Shown: piece after piece, positions 45,696 through 56,800 of the stretch
Layout of the letters: every line of letters starts with the position of its first letter
How positions within the stretch are numbered: position 1 is the stretch's first letter
Source of the DNA: Microstegium vimineum
Taxonomy: Eukaryota; Streptophyta; Magnoliopsida; Poales; Poaceae
NCBI GenBank assembly: GCA_022036555.1
Contig: CM039140.1
Span: 8,521,943 to 8,585,942, forward strand
DNA: 64,000 nt
Direction: 5' to 3'
Notes under the pieces: model-generated
Database searches by the model: none
Seen by the model: only the letters and a program-made list of their open reading frames with translations
What the model was told of the DNA's origin: nothing
Position numbers and translations under genes: made by a program

Positions 45696-47351
45696 TCAAA
45701 CCATGTTATGAGAATCAAGTATATTCAGCTCACTACGCAAAGCACAAAACCTTGTCTCATCGAGAGGCTTAGTGAAGATATCAGCTAGTTGCTTTACGGT
45801 GCTCACATGGCGAATTGCGATATCTCCTTTTAATTCATGGTCTCTCAAGAAGTGAGGACGGCTATCTATGTGTTTGGTTCTAGAGTGACTAACTGGGTTA
45901 TTTGCGAGTTTGATGGCACTCTCGTTATCACACAAGAGAGGAGTCTTGGTGAATTGACATCCGAAATCTTTTAAGGTTTGCCTCATCCAAAGTAGTTGAG
46001 CACAGCATGCGCCGGCTGCAACATACTCGGCCTCGGCGGTGGAAAGGCCTACACAATTTTGCTTCTTAGAACTCCAAGACACTAAGGATCGTCCAAGGAA
46101 TTGACACGTCCCCGAAGTGCTTTATCGGTCTACCTTGCAACCGGCGTAATCAGAATCCGAATATCCAAGTAGATCGAACTTAGAGCCCTTAGGATACCAT
46201 AAGCCAAGGTTAGGAGTGAAAACTAGATATCTCAAAATTCTCTTAATGGCCACTCAGTGGCACTCTTTTGGGTTAGCTTGAAATCTAGCACACATGCACA
46301 CACTAAGCATTATGTCCACCCTAGATGCACATAAGTAAAGGAGAGAGCTGATCATGGAACGATATACCTTTATGTCCACGGATTTTCCTCCTTCATCAAG
46401 ATCAAGATGTCCATTGGTTGGCATGGGAGTCTTGATTGGCTTTGCATTCACCATGTCAAACTTTCTCAACATATCATGGGTGTACTTGGTTTGGCATAAG
46501 AAAGTCCCTTCCTTGAGTTGCTTGATTTGAAAACCGAGGAAGAACTTTAGCTTACCCATCATAGAAATCTCAAATCTCTTAGTCATGATCCTACTAAACT
46601 CATCACAAAAGGATTGGTTAGTACTACCAAATATTATGTCATCGACATATATTTGGCATACAAAGATATCATCATTAATCTTATGAGTGAACAGAGTAGG
46701 ATCCGTTTTGCCTATTTCAAAGCCTTGTTTGATCAAGAATTCCTTAAGGCATTCATACCATGCTCTTGGTGCTTGCTTAAGCCCATAGAGCGCCTTATGG
46801 AGCATGAAGACATGATATGGGAACTTAGGATCTTCAAATCCCAGTGGCTGCTCAACATACACCAACTCTTGGATAGGGACATTGAGGAATGCACTCTTCA
46901 CATCCATTTGTTGAAGCTTGAAGTCACGATAGGCAGCATAGGCCAAAAGCATTCAGATTGCTTCAAGCCTAGCCACCGGTGCATAAGTATCTTCAAAGTC
47001 CAAGCCCTCCACTTGAGTGAAACCTTGAGTAACCAATCTTGCCTTGTTCCTTGTCACCACGCCTTGCTCATCTTGCTTGTTGCGAAAGACCCATTTGGTT
47101 CCAATCACATTGGTATTTGGTCTTTCCACCAAGGACCAAACTTGATTCCTTTCAAATCTATTTATCTCTTCTTGCATAGCCATCACCCAATCCGGATCAT
47201 CTAGATCTTGCTCAACCTTGAAAGGCTCCAAAGAGGAGACAAAAGAGTAAAATTGACAAAAAATTGCAAAATGTGAACGAGTAGTTACCCCCTTTCGAAG
47301 ACTCCCAAGTATGTTATCAACGAGATGATCTCTTTGAATTGTTTGCCTCAA
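45696..47351 (-). pseudogene. Copia-3 reverse transcriptase and RNase H
   Basis: The frame from 47351 has NKARLVTQGF and APVARLEAI, then a stop at 46955-46953. It resumes with QQMDVKSAFL, GLKQAPRAWYE and YVDDIIFGSTNQ, and stops again near 46254. RNase H follows with a partly lost N-terminus and SWSSKKQNCVGLSTAEAEYVA, NNPVSHSRTKHID, LADIFTKPLDE to 45696. The catalytic YVDD is intact. The overall sequence is close to Copia-2. Confidence 0.88.
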
Positions 47352-47767
47352 TCTTGGGTATTATGTGGCTTCTTGTTGGTCTGCTTGGTTGTCATACTCA
47401 TACTCTTCAAATATTGGTTGTAGATTCATTGGGCTTGCTAGTGAGTGGCTTGCTGCTGCCTCTCTGTGGGGAGCGGCAGTGCCGGCCTCTGGTCCGGCAG
47501 TGTTGGGGTCTGGCACAGATGCTGGACCAGGGAGCACAGCTGCTCCACTTTCTTCAATCCCGGGTGTAGTAGCTTCAGCACCTTGAGGTTCCACCTCTGT
47601 GGTCTGGACTTCTTGTGGTCTAATGTCACCAATGGCCATGTTCTTGATTGCTTAACATGGTGATTCTTCGTTACCTACAACCACTAGATCAATTTTCTCT
47701 ACTTGAGAGCCATTAGATTCATCAAATGTCACATCTATCGTGATTTCAATTTTCCCTAAGGTCTTGT
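47352..47767 (-). pseudogene. Copia-3 integrase-reverse transcriptase linker, truncated
   Basis: The frame continues the pol linker upstream of the reverse transcriptase. It includes VTFDESNGSQ-type and MAIGDIRPQEVQTTE segments, which match the Copia-2 linker. A stop lies near 47655. The motif GGCAGTGCCGG occurs within this coding stretch at about 47466. It is cut at 47767 by the next LTR-like piece. Confidence 0.72.
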
Positions 47768-49345
47768 TGTCACACCCCAAAATTTCTATTTTGGGTTGCG
47801 AATAGAAAACACTAAATAAAACAAAAGGATTTATGATTTTCCTAAAAATGATAAGATTTAATTAGGTTTTCAGTAGCTAAAAATGTGCAAAATATGTATT
47901 TTAAAACTCTTTTAAATAGAATATGTATGGGGTTTTGCATTCATGCCATTGCATTTAATTTTATTGAGTGAAAAACAATTTACGAAAACTCGGTTTTGGT
48001 CCAAAGCGATTTTTGATCTATTTATAAAATAAATAGAGTTTTTAAAAGTTTATTTTAAAAATAAGTTCAAAGTTTAATTTCAAAACTAAGAAATTTATTT
48101 AAAAAGTGTTTCTAAGTTTATTTGATTTCAAAAGGGATTTGAATTTATATTCAAATGAATTGCAAAAGAAAAAGAAAAGAAAAGGGAAAATCCTCTCTTC
48201 CTCTCTCTCTTTTTAGCCCAACCAAGGAGCTGGCCCAGCTCACCCCTCCCTCACCCACTCGGCCCACAGCACCCCGGCCCAGCCAGCTCGGCCCACGTGG
48301 GCACTTCCCCTCCACAACCCTCCCCCTCTCTCTCACTGCGCAGCGGGCCCAGGTTGTCGGCGCCGAACCCAGCTCCCGCACCCTCACTCCTACTCACTAC
48401 CAAGCGGGGCCCGCCCGTCAGGTCGTCCCCTACCTTCCGCCATAGCCTCCCTCCCTCTCTGCTCTCCATTAATGGAGCACCCGAGCTCCATCCCGAGCCC
48501 CCTCCTTCACTCTCCCATTAAACCGACCCCATAACTACACTCCTTAACTCCCCCTCATCACTCTCCCCTCTTCAACCGCCTGATTGATGGCCCTAATGGC
48601 CATAACCACCGGCTCCAATCTCACCCACCCCGAGCTCCACCTCGCCCGGCCATTCACTCCCTCCCCGACCCTATAAATGGAGGTCTATGGCATCGCACGT
48701 GCATGCTGCTTCTCCTCCACCCCTCCACGCACCTCCTCCTCCCCCACAGTGCCCAGTTCCGCCACCGCCATCGCCATGGCCGAGCTCGGCTCGAGCTCAC
48801 GTTGCACATGCTCGGACCGTCTCCGACCTCGCCTTCCCCTCCGTCGACTTCGCGGCGGCGTGGCGAGTCCTCGACACCACTCCGAGGCACCAATTCGCGC
48901 CCGCGACGACCTCTCTGACCCCCACCAGAGACGTCAACCGCCTCTGCTCGATGACCGGGCTCCCTAAGCCGTCTTCGGCGATGGGGTTCCCTTCACCGAG
49001 CCTAGGGTGAGCTCTTCTCCCTCCTACGTGCTCTCACGGGTCCCCTAGCGCGGCCGCGAACCCACGCTGGCAAGCTTCGCCACTCCGGCCATTGTGCTGC
49101 CGCACCTCAGCGCCGCCCCGGTGACCATCTCGCCCCAATCCTCCCTCGCCGTCCATCCCGCGATCAAGGGCCGGGATTAGATCCCCCTTGAACCGGTATG
49201 CACCGGCTATGGGCTCGGTCCACGGCGCCCGCGCACGAGGGTCCACACCCACGCGGTGGACCGCACCACTCACGGCTCTCCGTGTGGCACCCCACGTCAG
49301 CGTGACGTCAGCACGACGTCACTTGGATTTTACTTTAATTTATAC
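47768..49345 (+). repeat. LTR-like segment, plus strand, 3' end lost
   Basis: It starts TGTCACACCCCAAAATTTC, in the manner of chromovirus LTRs (TGTAACACCCC). An AT-rich start of about 400 bases gives way to GC-rich sequence with CTATAAATGG at 48671-48680 as a likely TATA box. The right boundary is the change to gypsy 3' sequence near 49345 and is uncertain by some tens of bases. No partner LTR is in the window. Pro-rich frames after the TATA box look like chance frames in GC-rich DNA. Confidence 0.6.
48671..48680 (+). promoter_or_regulatory. TATA box in the LTR-like segment
   Basis: CTATAAATGG lies about 900 bases from the TG edge, at the shift from pyrimidine-rich to GC-rich sequence. Confidence 0.55.
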
Positions 49346-49565
49346 TCGTTACCAGCTCGCAGAGGACTTCGAGGTTCGTCCTTACGAAGGCTCACAGAGG
49401 ACTTCGAGGCTCGTCCTAAAGAGGATAGCACGATGCTCTTCGCCCCACAATCCGAGCGCAAGGATCCGTGGGAAGGACGCTAGGAGGTAGTGAAAGCCTA
49501 GCCACACGAGGCTCGAGGGCTATACTGCGCACAGCACCCCTCGACGAAAGAGGGTCGAAAACAAT

Positions 49566-49748
49566 CATAGCCTGGCAGACAGAGTTGACCCCTCGATAGG
49601 GCACTATGACTCCAGTTTAACGCTCAAGGGAGCGAAGGCTGGCCCTCGAAAGGGTTTCGACAGCCGCCCTCGAGCATCCCCTTCCCAAGAAAGTGAAACG
49701 CTCATAGCCTGGCGAACAGGATCGACCGCTCGATAGGGCGCTATGACT
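49566..49748 (+). repeat. two copies of a 45-base motif
   Basis: The phrase CATAGCCTGG, CAGA or AACAG, GACCCCTCGATAGGGC, CTATGACT occurs at about 49567-49611 and 49702-49747 with few differences, 135 bases apart. It lies in the gypsy 3' region before the polypurine tract. Confidence 0.7.
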
Positions 49749-49915
49749 CTAGGTAATCCTAACTCCCCTCGATAAAAACACACCTCAAAGCCCCCAGAGG
49801 AGTTCTTAATCACTCCTCTGGGGCCTCGGGGGCTACCCCGCGGAGAATCAGACCTCGTACTAACCGTGCAGATCATCGGCAAAAGCCCCTATACGGATTC
49901 TTCTTATCCGCATAG

Positions 49916-49930
49916 AGGCTCGGGGGCTAC
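49916..49930 (+). promoter_or_regulatory. gypsy polypurine tract before 49931 LTR
   Basis: AGGCTCGGGGGCTAC abuts the LTR start TGTCGGGTATAAAGG. It is the same form as in Tat copies B and C. Confidence 0.72.
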
Positions 49931-51330
49931 TGTCGGGTATAAAGGTAAGGGGTACCCTAAACATGTGGTAATCTAATGCTTAACATAGCAACCATTTTTA
50001 AGGCAGGATCCGATCAGCCGTTCGAGTGAATGGAGGAAGGCCCATCACGCAAAGGACTCCCTCATCAGCAACAGGGACCAGTCGTGGGCTGGCCCATTGC
50101 GGGAAACATAGAAGACAGGGGTCGAACGAATGACCCCTCCATCTCTACCTCGACTGACGGACAGGGGGTCGAACGAACGACCCCTCCGCATCGCCTTAAC
50201 CCCCCGAATGACGGAAGAGGGGTCGATCGAACCCCCCTCGACCTCAGCCCCTCGAACTCGAATGACGGACAGGGGTCGAACGAACAACCCCTCCGCCTCC
50301 GCCTCGACCCCTCGAATGACGGACAGGGGGTCGATCGAACGACCCGCGCGCAGGAGGCTCGTCAGCTCACCTGCTCCCGGTATGGGTTAAAGGGGATCCA
50401 ATGCGCCTACCTGCCCCCGCCTAAAGCTATGGGCGCCCACTACCGCAGTCAAATCCATCAACTCGCCGCCCATGCCCGGAACCTCCGTCAACCATGCGGC
50501 CGCTGTAGCAAAGTCGCAGGTACGGAATTCAGAGGCACCCCCTCGAGCCATAAACAGGACAACCCTTGACTGTGTCTTCAGGGATACGACGGGGTCACGA
50601 TGGCCTCGACCCCTCCCCCCCTCTCGACCAGGGGGCTCGACCGTCACCTCCAACCACTCCGGCATGGCTCCCGACCAGTCCGCTCCGCGTCAACAGTGGG
50701 ACTCGTACCCATCTACAAGAGGCCAACCGCACTACTCCATGTGGTACGGCGTTGTCCAGTCTGCTATCGCCATGCCTTGAGCACCGGAAGGACGGGAAGG
50801 CCACGCCGCTACAGCGATCGACGTCCCATCGCAAGCATGGAGCACGGACACACTTCCCATACCGCTATAGTTTAGGACTCTGTACTCCCGTGCCTCCCCT
50901 TGGTCTATAAAAGGGGACGCTGGGATAGAAGGAAGAGGAGGCCCATTCGTATCGGCTAAGGCATGCGCACTCGTATCAGCATGTGCATCGGCCTGCGCAT
51001 CGGCATCGGCATGCGCATTCACAAACACCACTCCACATCCGACTGCTTGATCAACGTCTCAAGCAGTCAACCGACTCTCCTAGGATAGCCCTGCTAGCCC
51101 TAGGCCTCAGCTCATCCTGAGCACTCCCGTGTAAACCTGCTTGTACCCCCCTGTACGAGCACTTCGGTGCAAGATAATACAATCCATCCTCCCCCGCTGG
51201 ACGTTGGGCCTTCTTTGCCCGAACCAGGATAAATCTTCTGTTCTTCTTGCATCATGTCTGGGAGAGGGAGCACGCAATATACAAATTTACTAGCCGGTGG
51301 TCTTGACCCCCTGGGTTCATAACACCGACA
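49931..51330 (+). repeat. gypsy LTR, 1.4 kb
   Basis: It starts TGTCGGGTATAAAGG and ends ATAACACCGACA. A TATA box (CTATAAAAGGGG, 50905-50916) lies about 420 bases before the end. It contains a tandem repeat at 50119-50349 and a GCATCGGC-rich patch at 50941-51020. Frames through the repeat are not treated as genes. Confidence 0.83.
50119..50349 (+). repeat. tandem repeat in gypsy LTR, about 4.4 units of 46-55 bases
   Basis: Units begin GGGTCGAACGAACGACCCC or a close variant, at about 50119, 50166, 50220, 50273 and 50327, and end with GAATGACGGACAGG. Each unit start is itself an inverted repeat (GGGTCG...CGACCC). The array lies upstream of the TATA box, where LTR enhancers usually are. Confidence 0.78.
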
Positions 51331-52320
51331 CTAAGTTCTTCTCCAAGATTGACCTTCGGCCTGGATACCACCAGATGAAGATCAGGAATGAAGACATTCC
51401 TAAGACAGCATTTGTCACAAGGTACGGGCAAATGAGTTCACCGTGGTGTCCTTCAGTCTCACGAATACCCCCGCATACTTCATGAATATGATGAACAAGG
51501 TGTTCATGAACGAGCTTGACAAGTCCGTGGTGGTGTTCATTGACGACATCCTAGTCTATTCAGCCACCGCAAAAGAGCATGAGCTTCACCTCAGAGTTGT
51601 GTTCGAGAAGCTAAGGCAGAACCAGCTCTATGCCAAGTTCAGTAAGTGCGAGTTTTGGCTTGAATAAGTTGCATTCTTGGGTCACGTGCTTACCGCTGAG
51701 GGAGCTGCAGTGGATCCGGCCAAGATTGAGGCTGTGAAAGAGTGGGAACAACCCCGAAGTGTGATAGATATCAGGAGTTTCTTGGGATTGGCAGGATAAT
51801 ACTGTCGGTTCATCGAGAACTTTTCCAGGATAGCCAAGCCCATGACCAATCTATTGAAGAAGACCAATGAGTTTGAGTGGATGCTCGAGTGCGAACAGAG
51901 CTTCCAAACACTCAAAATGAAGCTCACCACCACTCCAGTTCTAGCACTACCTGACATTGGGCAAGCCTTCGTCATGTACTGTGATGCTTCGAGGCAAGGC
52001 TTAGGTTGTGTCCTGATGCAACATGGAACGGTTATCGCATATGTCTCTCGTCAGCTGAAAGAGCATGAGCAACGGTACCCGACCCACGATCTTGAGCTTG
52101 CAGCTGTTGTGCACGCTCTGAAGATTTGGAGGCACTACCTGATTGCGAACAAGTGCGAGATCTATACAGATCACAAGAGCCTAAAATACTTCTTCACTCA
52201 GGAAGTTTTGAACATGAGGTAGCGAAGATGGCTTGAGCTGATCAAGGACTACGATCTAGAGATACTCTACCACCTTGGGAAAGCCAGCGTAGACGCTGAT
52301 GCCCTAAGTTGCAAGAGCTA
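51331..52320 (+). pseudogene. Tekay reverse transcriptase and RNase H
   Basis: It begins at KFFSKIDLRPGYHQMKI, so the part before palm motif A is gone. A frameshift near 51440 precedes LTNTPAYFMNMMN and the catalytic FIDDILVYS. Stops follow at 51665-51667, near 51799 and at 52220-52222 (a Gln position, MRQRR in relatives). RNase H has YCDASRQGLGCVLMQ, SRQLKEHEQRYPTHDLELAAVVHAL and TDHKSLKYFFTQ. The enzyme would copy element RNA into DNA. Confidence 0.87.
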
Positions 52321-53861
52321 CTGCCACACCATAATCACAAGTGCCCTACCTCCAGAGTTGAACCGGGAATTGGAGGGTCTCCAGCTTGAGATAATACCCT
52401 CGAACCTACTACACGAGCTTTGCATCCAGTATGATCTCACGGATCGGATACGCAAGCAACAGCAGAAATGCTCGGAAATGCAAGAAATCAGGGATCTAAT
52501 GGGGCTAGGCAAATGCCCGGAGTTCAGGGAGGATGATCAAGGAACCATCTGGTACAAGACAAGGATCTGTGTGCCCACCGATCAAGCCTTGCATGATGAA
52601 ATCTTGTCAGAGGCACATGATTCTAAGTACTGTATCCAGATGTATGCCGACTTGAAGGGGCATTTCTGGTGGAAAGGTATGAAAGCCAAAATTGTAGGCT
52701 ATGTGGCTCAATGCGATATCTGTAATCGAGTCAAAGCTGAGCATCAAAGACCCGCTGGACTCTTGAAGCCCTTGGAAGTTCCTATCTGGAAGTGGGATAG
52801 CATATCCATGGACTTCATAGTCGGTCTACCAAAGATCCCCAAAAGGGCATAACTCCATATGGGTGATGGTTGATCGTCAGACCAAGGTAGCACATTTTGT
52901 GGCAGTCAAGACCGACTACTCGTCTGATAAGTTGGCAGATCTCTATATCGAGAACATCCTTTGACTCCACGGGGCACCTAGTCGTATCGTGTCCGATCGA
53001 GGCACCCAGTTCGTATCTCGGTTCTAGAAATCGCTCCACAAGGCTATTGGTACCCACCTGGACTATAGCACGGCATATCATCCTCAGACTAATGGTCAGA
53101 CAAAAAGGGTGAACCAGATCTTGGAGGACATGCTCCGAGCTTGTGTCTTGAAGTATGGCTCGGATTGGGAGAAATGCTTATCTCATGCAGAGTTCTCTTA
53201 CAACAACAGCTTTAAGGCTAGTCTCAAGATGTCTCCGTTCGAGGCCTTGTATGGGAGACCTTGCAGAACCCCATTGATGTGGTCTGAACCTGGAGAAAGA
53301 TCTTTCTTTGGCACTGCAAAGATCAAGGATGCCGAAGAAGGGGTCGCTCAGGTGCGAGAAAACTTAAAGATCACACAGAGTCGACAGAAGAGCTATGCCG
53401 ATAAAAGGAGAGAGTTGGAGTTCAAAGTGGGAGACTTCGTGTATCTCAAAGTGTCACCACTTTGGAGCACCTCCCATTTCCACGTTAAAGGAAAGCTAGC
53501 ACCAAGGTATGTGGGACCTTACCGCATCTGTGAGAGAATTGGCAAGTTGGCCTACAAGGTGGAGCTCCCCGAAGAACTCGCGGGAGTGCACCCGGTGTTC
53601 CACATGTCTCAGCTGCGTAAGTGCTTGAAGCTACCCAGTGAGCAGATCTCCTCTGAGGTTCTCGATCTACAAGACACCCTCGAGTACAAGGAACACCCGG
53701 TTCTGATTCTAGACAGGGCCACCAACGAAACCAGAAGCACCACCATACCCATGTGCAAAGTTCAATGGAGCAACCACACTAAGCGTGAAGCCACTTGGGA
53801 GAAGGAGTCTAAGCTTCGGTTGCTGTGCCCCTACCTCTTCGAAAGGTACGTCTTGTTTTAA
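52321..53861 (+). pseudogene. Tekay integrase with C-terminal chromodomain
   Basis: The HHCC zinc region (HDEILSEAHDSKY...CDICNRVK) is followed by a core with SMDFIVGLP, SDRGTQF and HPQTNGQTKR. A frameshift lies near 52850, with stops near 52964 and 53026. From 53109 an open frame of 250 codons covers the C-terminus: NNSFKASLKMSPFEALYGR, a DKRRELEFKVGDFVYLKVSP domain and a chromodomain (ILDRATNETRST, KVQWSNHTKREATWEKE, LRLLCPYLF). The chromodomain would guide integration to marked chromatin. Confidence 0.88.
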
Positions 53862-53882
53862 ATCTCGGGACGAGATTCCAAT

Positions 53883-53892
53883 GAGGGGGAAG
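53883..53892 (+). promoter_or_regulatory. Tekay polypurine tract
   Basis: GAGGGGGAAG lies three bases before the LTR start at 53896 and 22 bases after the integrase stop. Confidence 0.75.
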
Positions 53893-53895
53893 GAC

Positions 53896-56800
53896 TGTAA
53901 CAACCCGAGTTTTCAAACCACACAAAAATCCCAACTTTTTAAAATTTTCTTATAACCCTTGTTGATGTGTGTCATGATAGGAAAACCCTACCTAGTTGCA
54001 CAAGTAGAGCCTGTTAGTTCTAGTTAAAGTTGCATATCATCTCGTTTAACATAACCCTGATTTGCTCCTTATGGATTTTTGGGTGATAATCAAAGCTAAT
54101 TAAACTTGTTTAATTTGGAAATACTAAAGAAAATGGGAAAAGGAGAGGGGCTTGGAATGGCATCCAAGCAGCCCAGCAAGCAAGCCAGCAGGCCTGGTAG
54201 CCCAACCCCATAGCCAGCCCAGCAGTAGCGCAGGTCCAGTAGCTCCCTGGCGGCCCAACCGCGCGCGGTTCGAGCGCCCCATCCCGCAACCACCCTCACC
54301 AGCCTCGCTGACGAGTGGGTCCAGAGGACCCGCCTGTCATCCCCTACCTTTCGCTCCCTCCTCTACTTTTCCCCCTCGGCAGAAAGCAGAGCAGCACCAG
54401 CTAACCACCCCCAGTCGCGCCCCGCGCCAACTCACAGGCCCCAGGTGCCAGTGGCAGCCGCACACCGTGCCTCCCCTTGCAGCCGCCCCCGCTCGGCACC
54501 AAACGCCTGCTGACGCCGCCCGCCGACGCCAGCGCAGGCCATGACGCCACTGCATAGCCCCTTTTGACCGTCGTGCCGTTCAAATTGGAACGTGCCGCGG
54601 CAACCGGAGCTGCCCCGCTCCCCAAAACCCTAGCCAAGGCCCCCTATCCGCCCTCCATGTACCCCCTGTGACGCATCCCGCCGTCCACCGCTTGCCATGG
54701 CCGACTTGGCCTATTTAAGGTTGAGTTCCCCCGCGCCCGCGACTCCCAAACCACCAGCCACCACTGCCACCCAGTGGCTTCACCACGACGTCGTGAGGAA
54801 AGAGGGAGGAGGTGAAGGATGAAAGAAGGAAGGGGAGGTCACCCATGCGGCGCCGTCGGAGGTCGTCGGGGTACCGCGTCGGTGTAGCGGCTCGGCACGG
54901 CACGGCACCGTGACGACTCGACATGGCCTCGCCTCACCCTGCACTGCTAGCCTAGCTATGTCGCCACCTATGGTGAGTTCGCTGCCATGCTCCCTGACCG
55001 AGGCCGTCGCACTCGCCATGGTCGGAGCTCGCCATGGTGTGGTCACGTTCGCGTTAAGCCGAGCCCCCAGAGCATTAGCCACCTACGCCTCTATTTTCGC
55101 CACCCCTGGAGCACCCCCAAACACCCCCGAGCACCTACCCACTGCCATCGGCGTGCTGCGAGCCGCGTCCACCCTGTTGGCACGGCCACGCGCTGAGAGT
55201 CCCGTCGCCACCACCTTGTCGCGGCCGTTCCGCCGTGCTCCGGTCACCTCGCGCGCCGAGGATAGGCCGTCAAGCCTCGCCAACACCGCACCCACCTAGC
55301 CTCACGATCGGTTGAAGCTGTTCGGACCCCGACCGCCCTAGCCAGTGCAACCCGTCGCTCGACTGGAGCTTGCGCGGCGAACCGCGACGCGCACACCACG
55401 CCACGTGCGCTCGCGCTCCGTCACGCCACGGGACCCTGCCCACTCGCACCACGGACACCCGTGCTTCCATGCACGCGCTCGCCGCGGCCACAGGGAGGCC
55501 GTGCAGCGGAGCGCCTCCACGCTGCTTGCTGCGGCGCACAGCGAAGACCACGCCGAGACGGCCTCGCCTTTCGCCAACCCGCGCAGCTGCGCCGCCACCA
55601 TCGAGTTGCCGAGGGAGAGGAGGGCAGCGCATGAAGCGCCACGTTCGCGCTTGGTGCGTTCGTGATCGCCGCCGACGGGAGAACCAGAGCACGGGCAGGG
55701 AGACAGCAGGTGAGAGGTCCACCATGGACCAAGAGAAGAAGAGGGAGAAGGGGGCGGACTGGTGGACTCAGTCTACTGTGAGCCAGCCCCAGTGTCCGCG
55801 GGCCAGCGAAAGGAGAGGAGGGACTTGCGCCCAGACGGCCCAAGACCAGGTGATGGAGGAGGCTGTGGGCCTCGGAAGCCAGCCGGCCCGGAGGAGAAAG
55901 AGGGAAGGGAGAGTGAATGGAGAGAGGAAGTGGGCCAAGCGGCTGTGGGCCTCGACCCCGCGTGCAGAGCAGGCCCAAGACCGAGCCACCCGAGCCGAAA
56001 AGCCACAACCTGCCCAAAACCCTATCCCCACCCCTTTTTCTTTTGTTTAACTTGGGAAATGCTTAGAAAATTCCTATAAATGCATACATTTTCAGAAAAA
56101 AGGCAAACTTGGTGTCCAAATTTTTCTAAAAGCAAACCCTAGGTCATAGGCTTGTGATTGAGTGTATTCGGGGCTTTTCGTTCTCTATTTGCTACTTTGT
56201 GATTATCTGTAGGAATGTCTAAGTCGTGGTTTGTGGTACGATCTAGACCCGGAGGAGCTGACCGCTGAGGAGGAGGACCCAGACTACATAAAGGACGCTA
56301 GCAACAACTAGACAGGTGCCACATCGCACCCACCATCGTAGCACCTATTAGACATATCATGATCTTGAGTAGATTGCTAGCGCTTTATTTTATGCAAATT
56401 CTCTGAATAGGTTGTATGGTAGATTGCTTGAAAACCAATATCTTGTCGCAACCTTACCCCTGCACACCCGCTTATAGGATAGACACCGCTTATATTACCA
56501 TGTCACATGCTCTACTCATGCTTTTACCTTGATGATTAGAGGACTTGCTTCTGCGTGGTTTAGGCATGGTGTGCCACTATATGTTATGGTATCAACTGGG
56601 GAGATCTTGGCGTGTGTCTTGGGTGCATGGCAAGGGTCGAGTCGATCGGACAGGTTCTACGACGAGTCCGGGGGACGAGTCTTGCCGGGGGTGCAACCTG
56701 GGCATCCCCACGAGAGATACCTGTGGCGGGTACATGTGTTCAGAGGAGATCCCGGGGCGAGCCCCGGGATAGAGGTGTTGTGATGGCACGGGGGAGGACC

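Larger units (their letters stand above)
41379..47767 (-). mobile_element. Copia-3, Sirevirus-like, 5' half missing
   Basis: Reading on the minus strand, the element holds the end of the integrase linker, reverse transcriptase, RNase H, a long extra frame, four polypurine tracts and the 3' LTR. Gag, protease, integrase core, primer site and 5' LTR are lost at 47767, where another LTR starts. The plus-strand left edge is at TGTAAGGACC in the Tat LTR. A CCGGCACTGCCGG-type motif is spread through LTR and internal parts. Confidence 0.9.
49346..51330 (+). mobile_element. gypsy element, 3' internal end plus LTR
   Basis: The first 570 bases look like the 3' untranslated end of a grass gypsy element. 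They have repeated GGCTCGGGGGCTAC-type tracts near 49518, 49825 and 49916. A complete 1.4 kb LTR (49931-51330) follows. No coding domain remains. The LTR end joins directly to Tekay reverse transcriptase sequence, so the element probably inserted in Tekay before the left parts of both were lost. Confidence 0.75.

Noticed and set aside
50119..50349. Repeat array considered as a CRISPR array
   Set aside because: Units are direct tandem copies without unique spacers, in plant LTR DNA.
50030..50569. Plus-strand frame of 179 codons
   Set aside because: It runs through the tandem repeat of an LTR, and its repeated peptide only mirrors the DNA repeat.
54150..56050. Frames of 100-226 codons on both strands
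   Set aside because: They lie in the GC-rich part of the Tekay LTR and are not preserved in the related LTR. No motif supports a protein.
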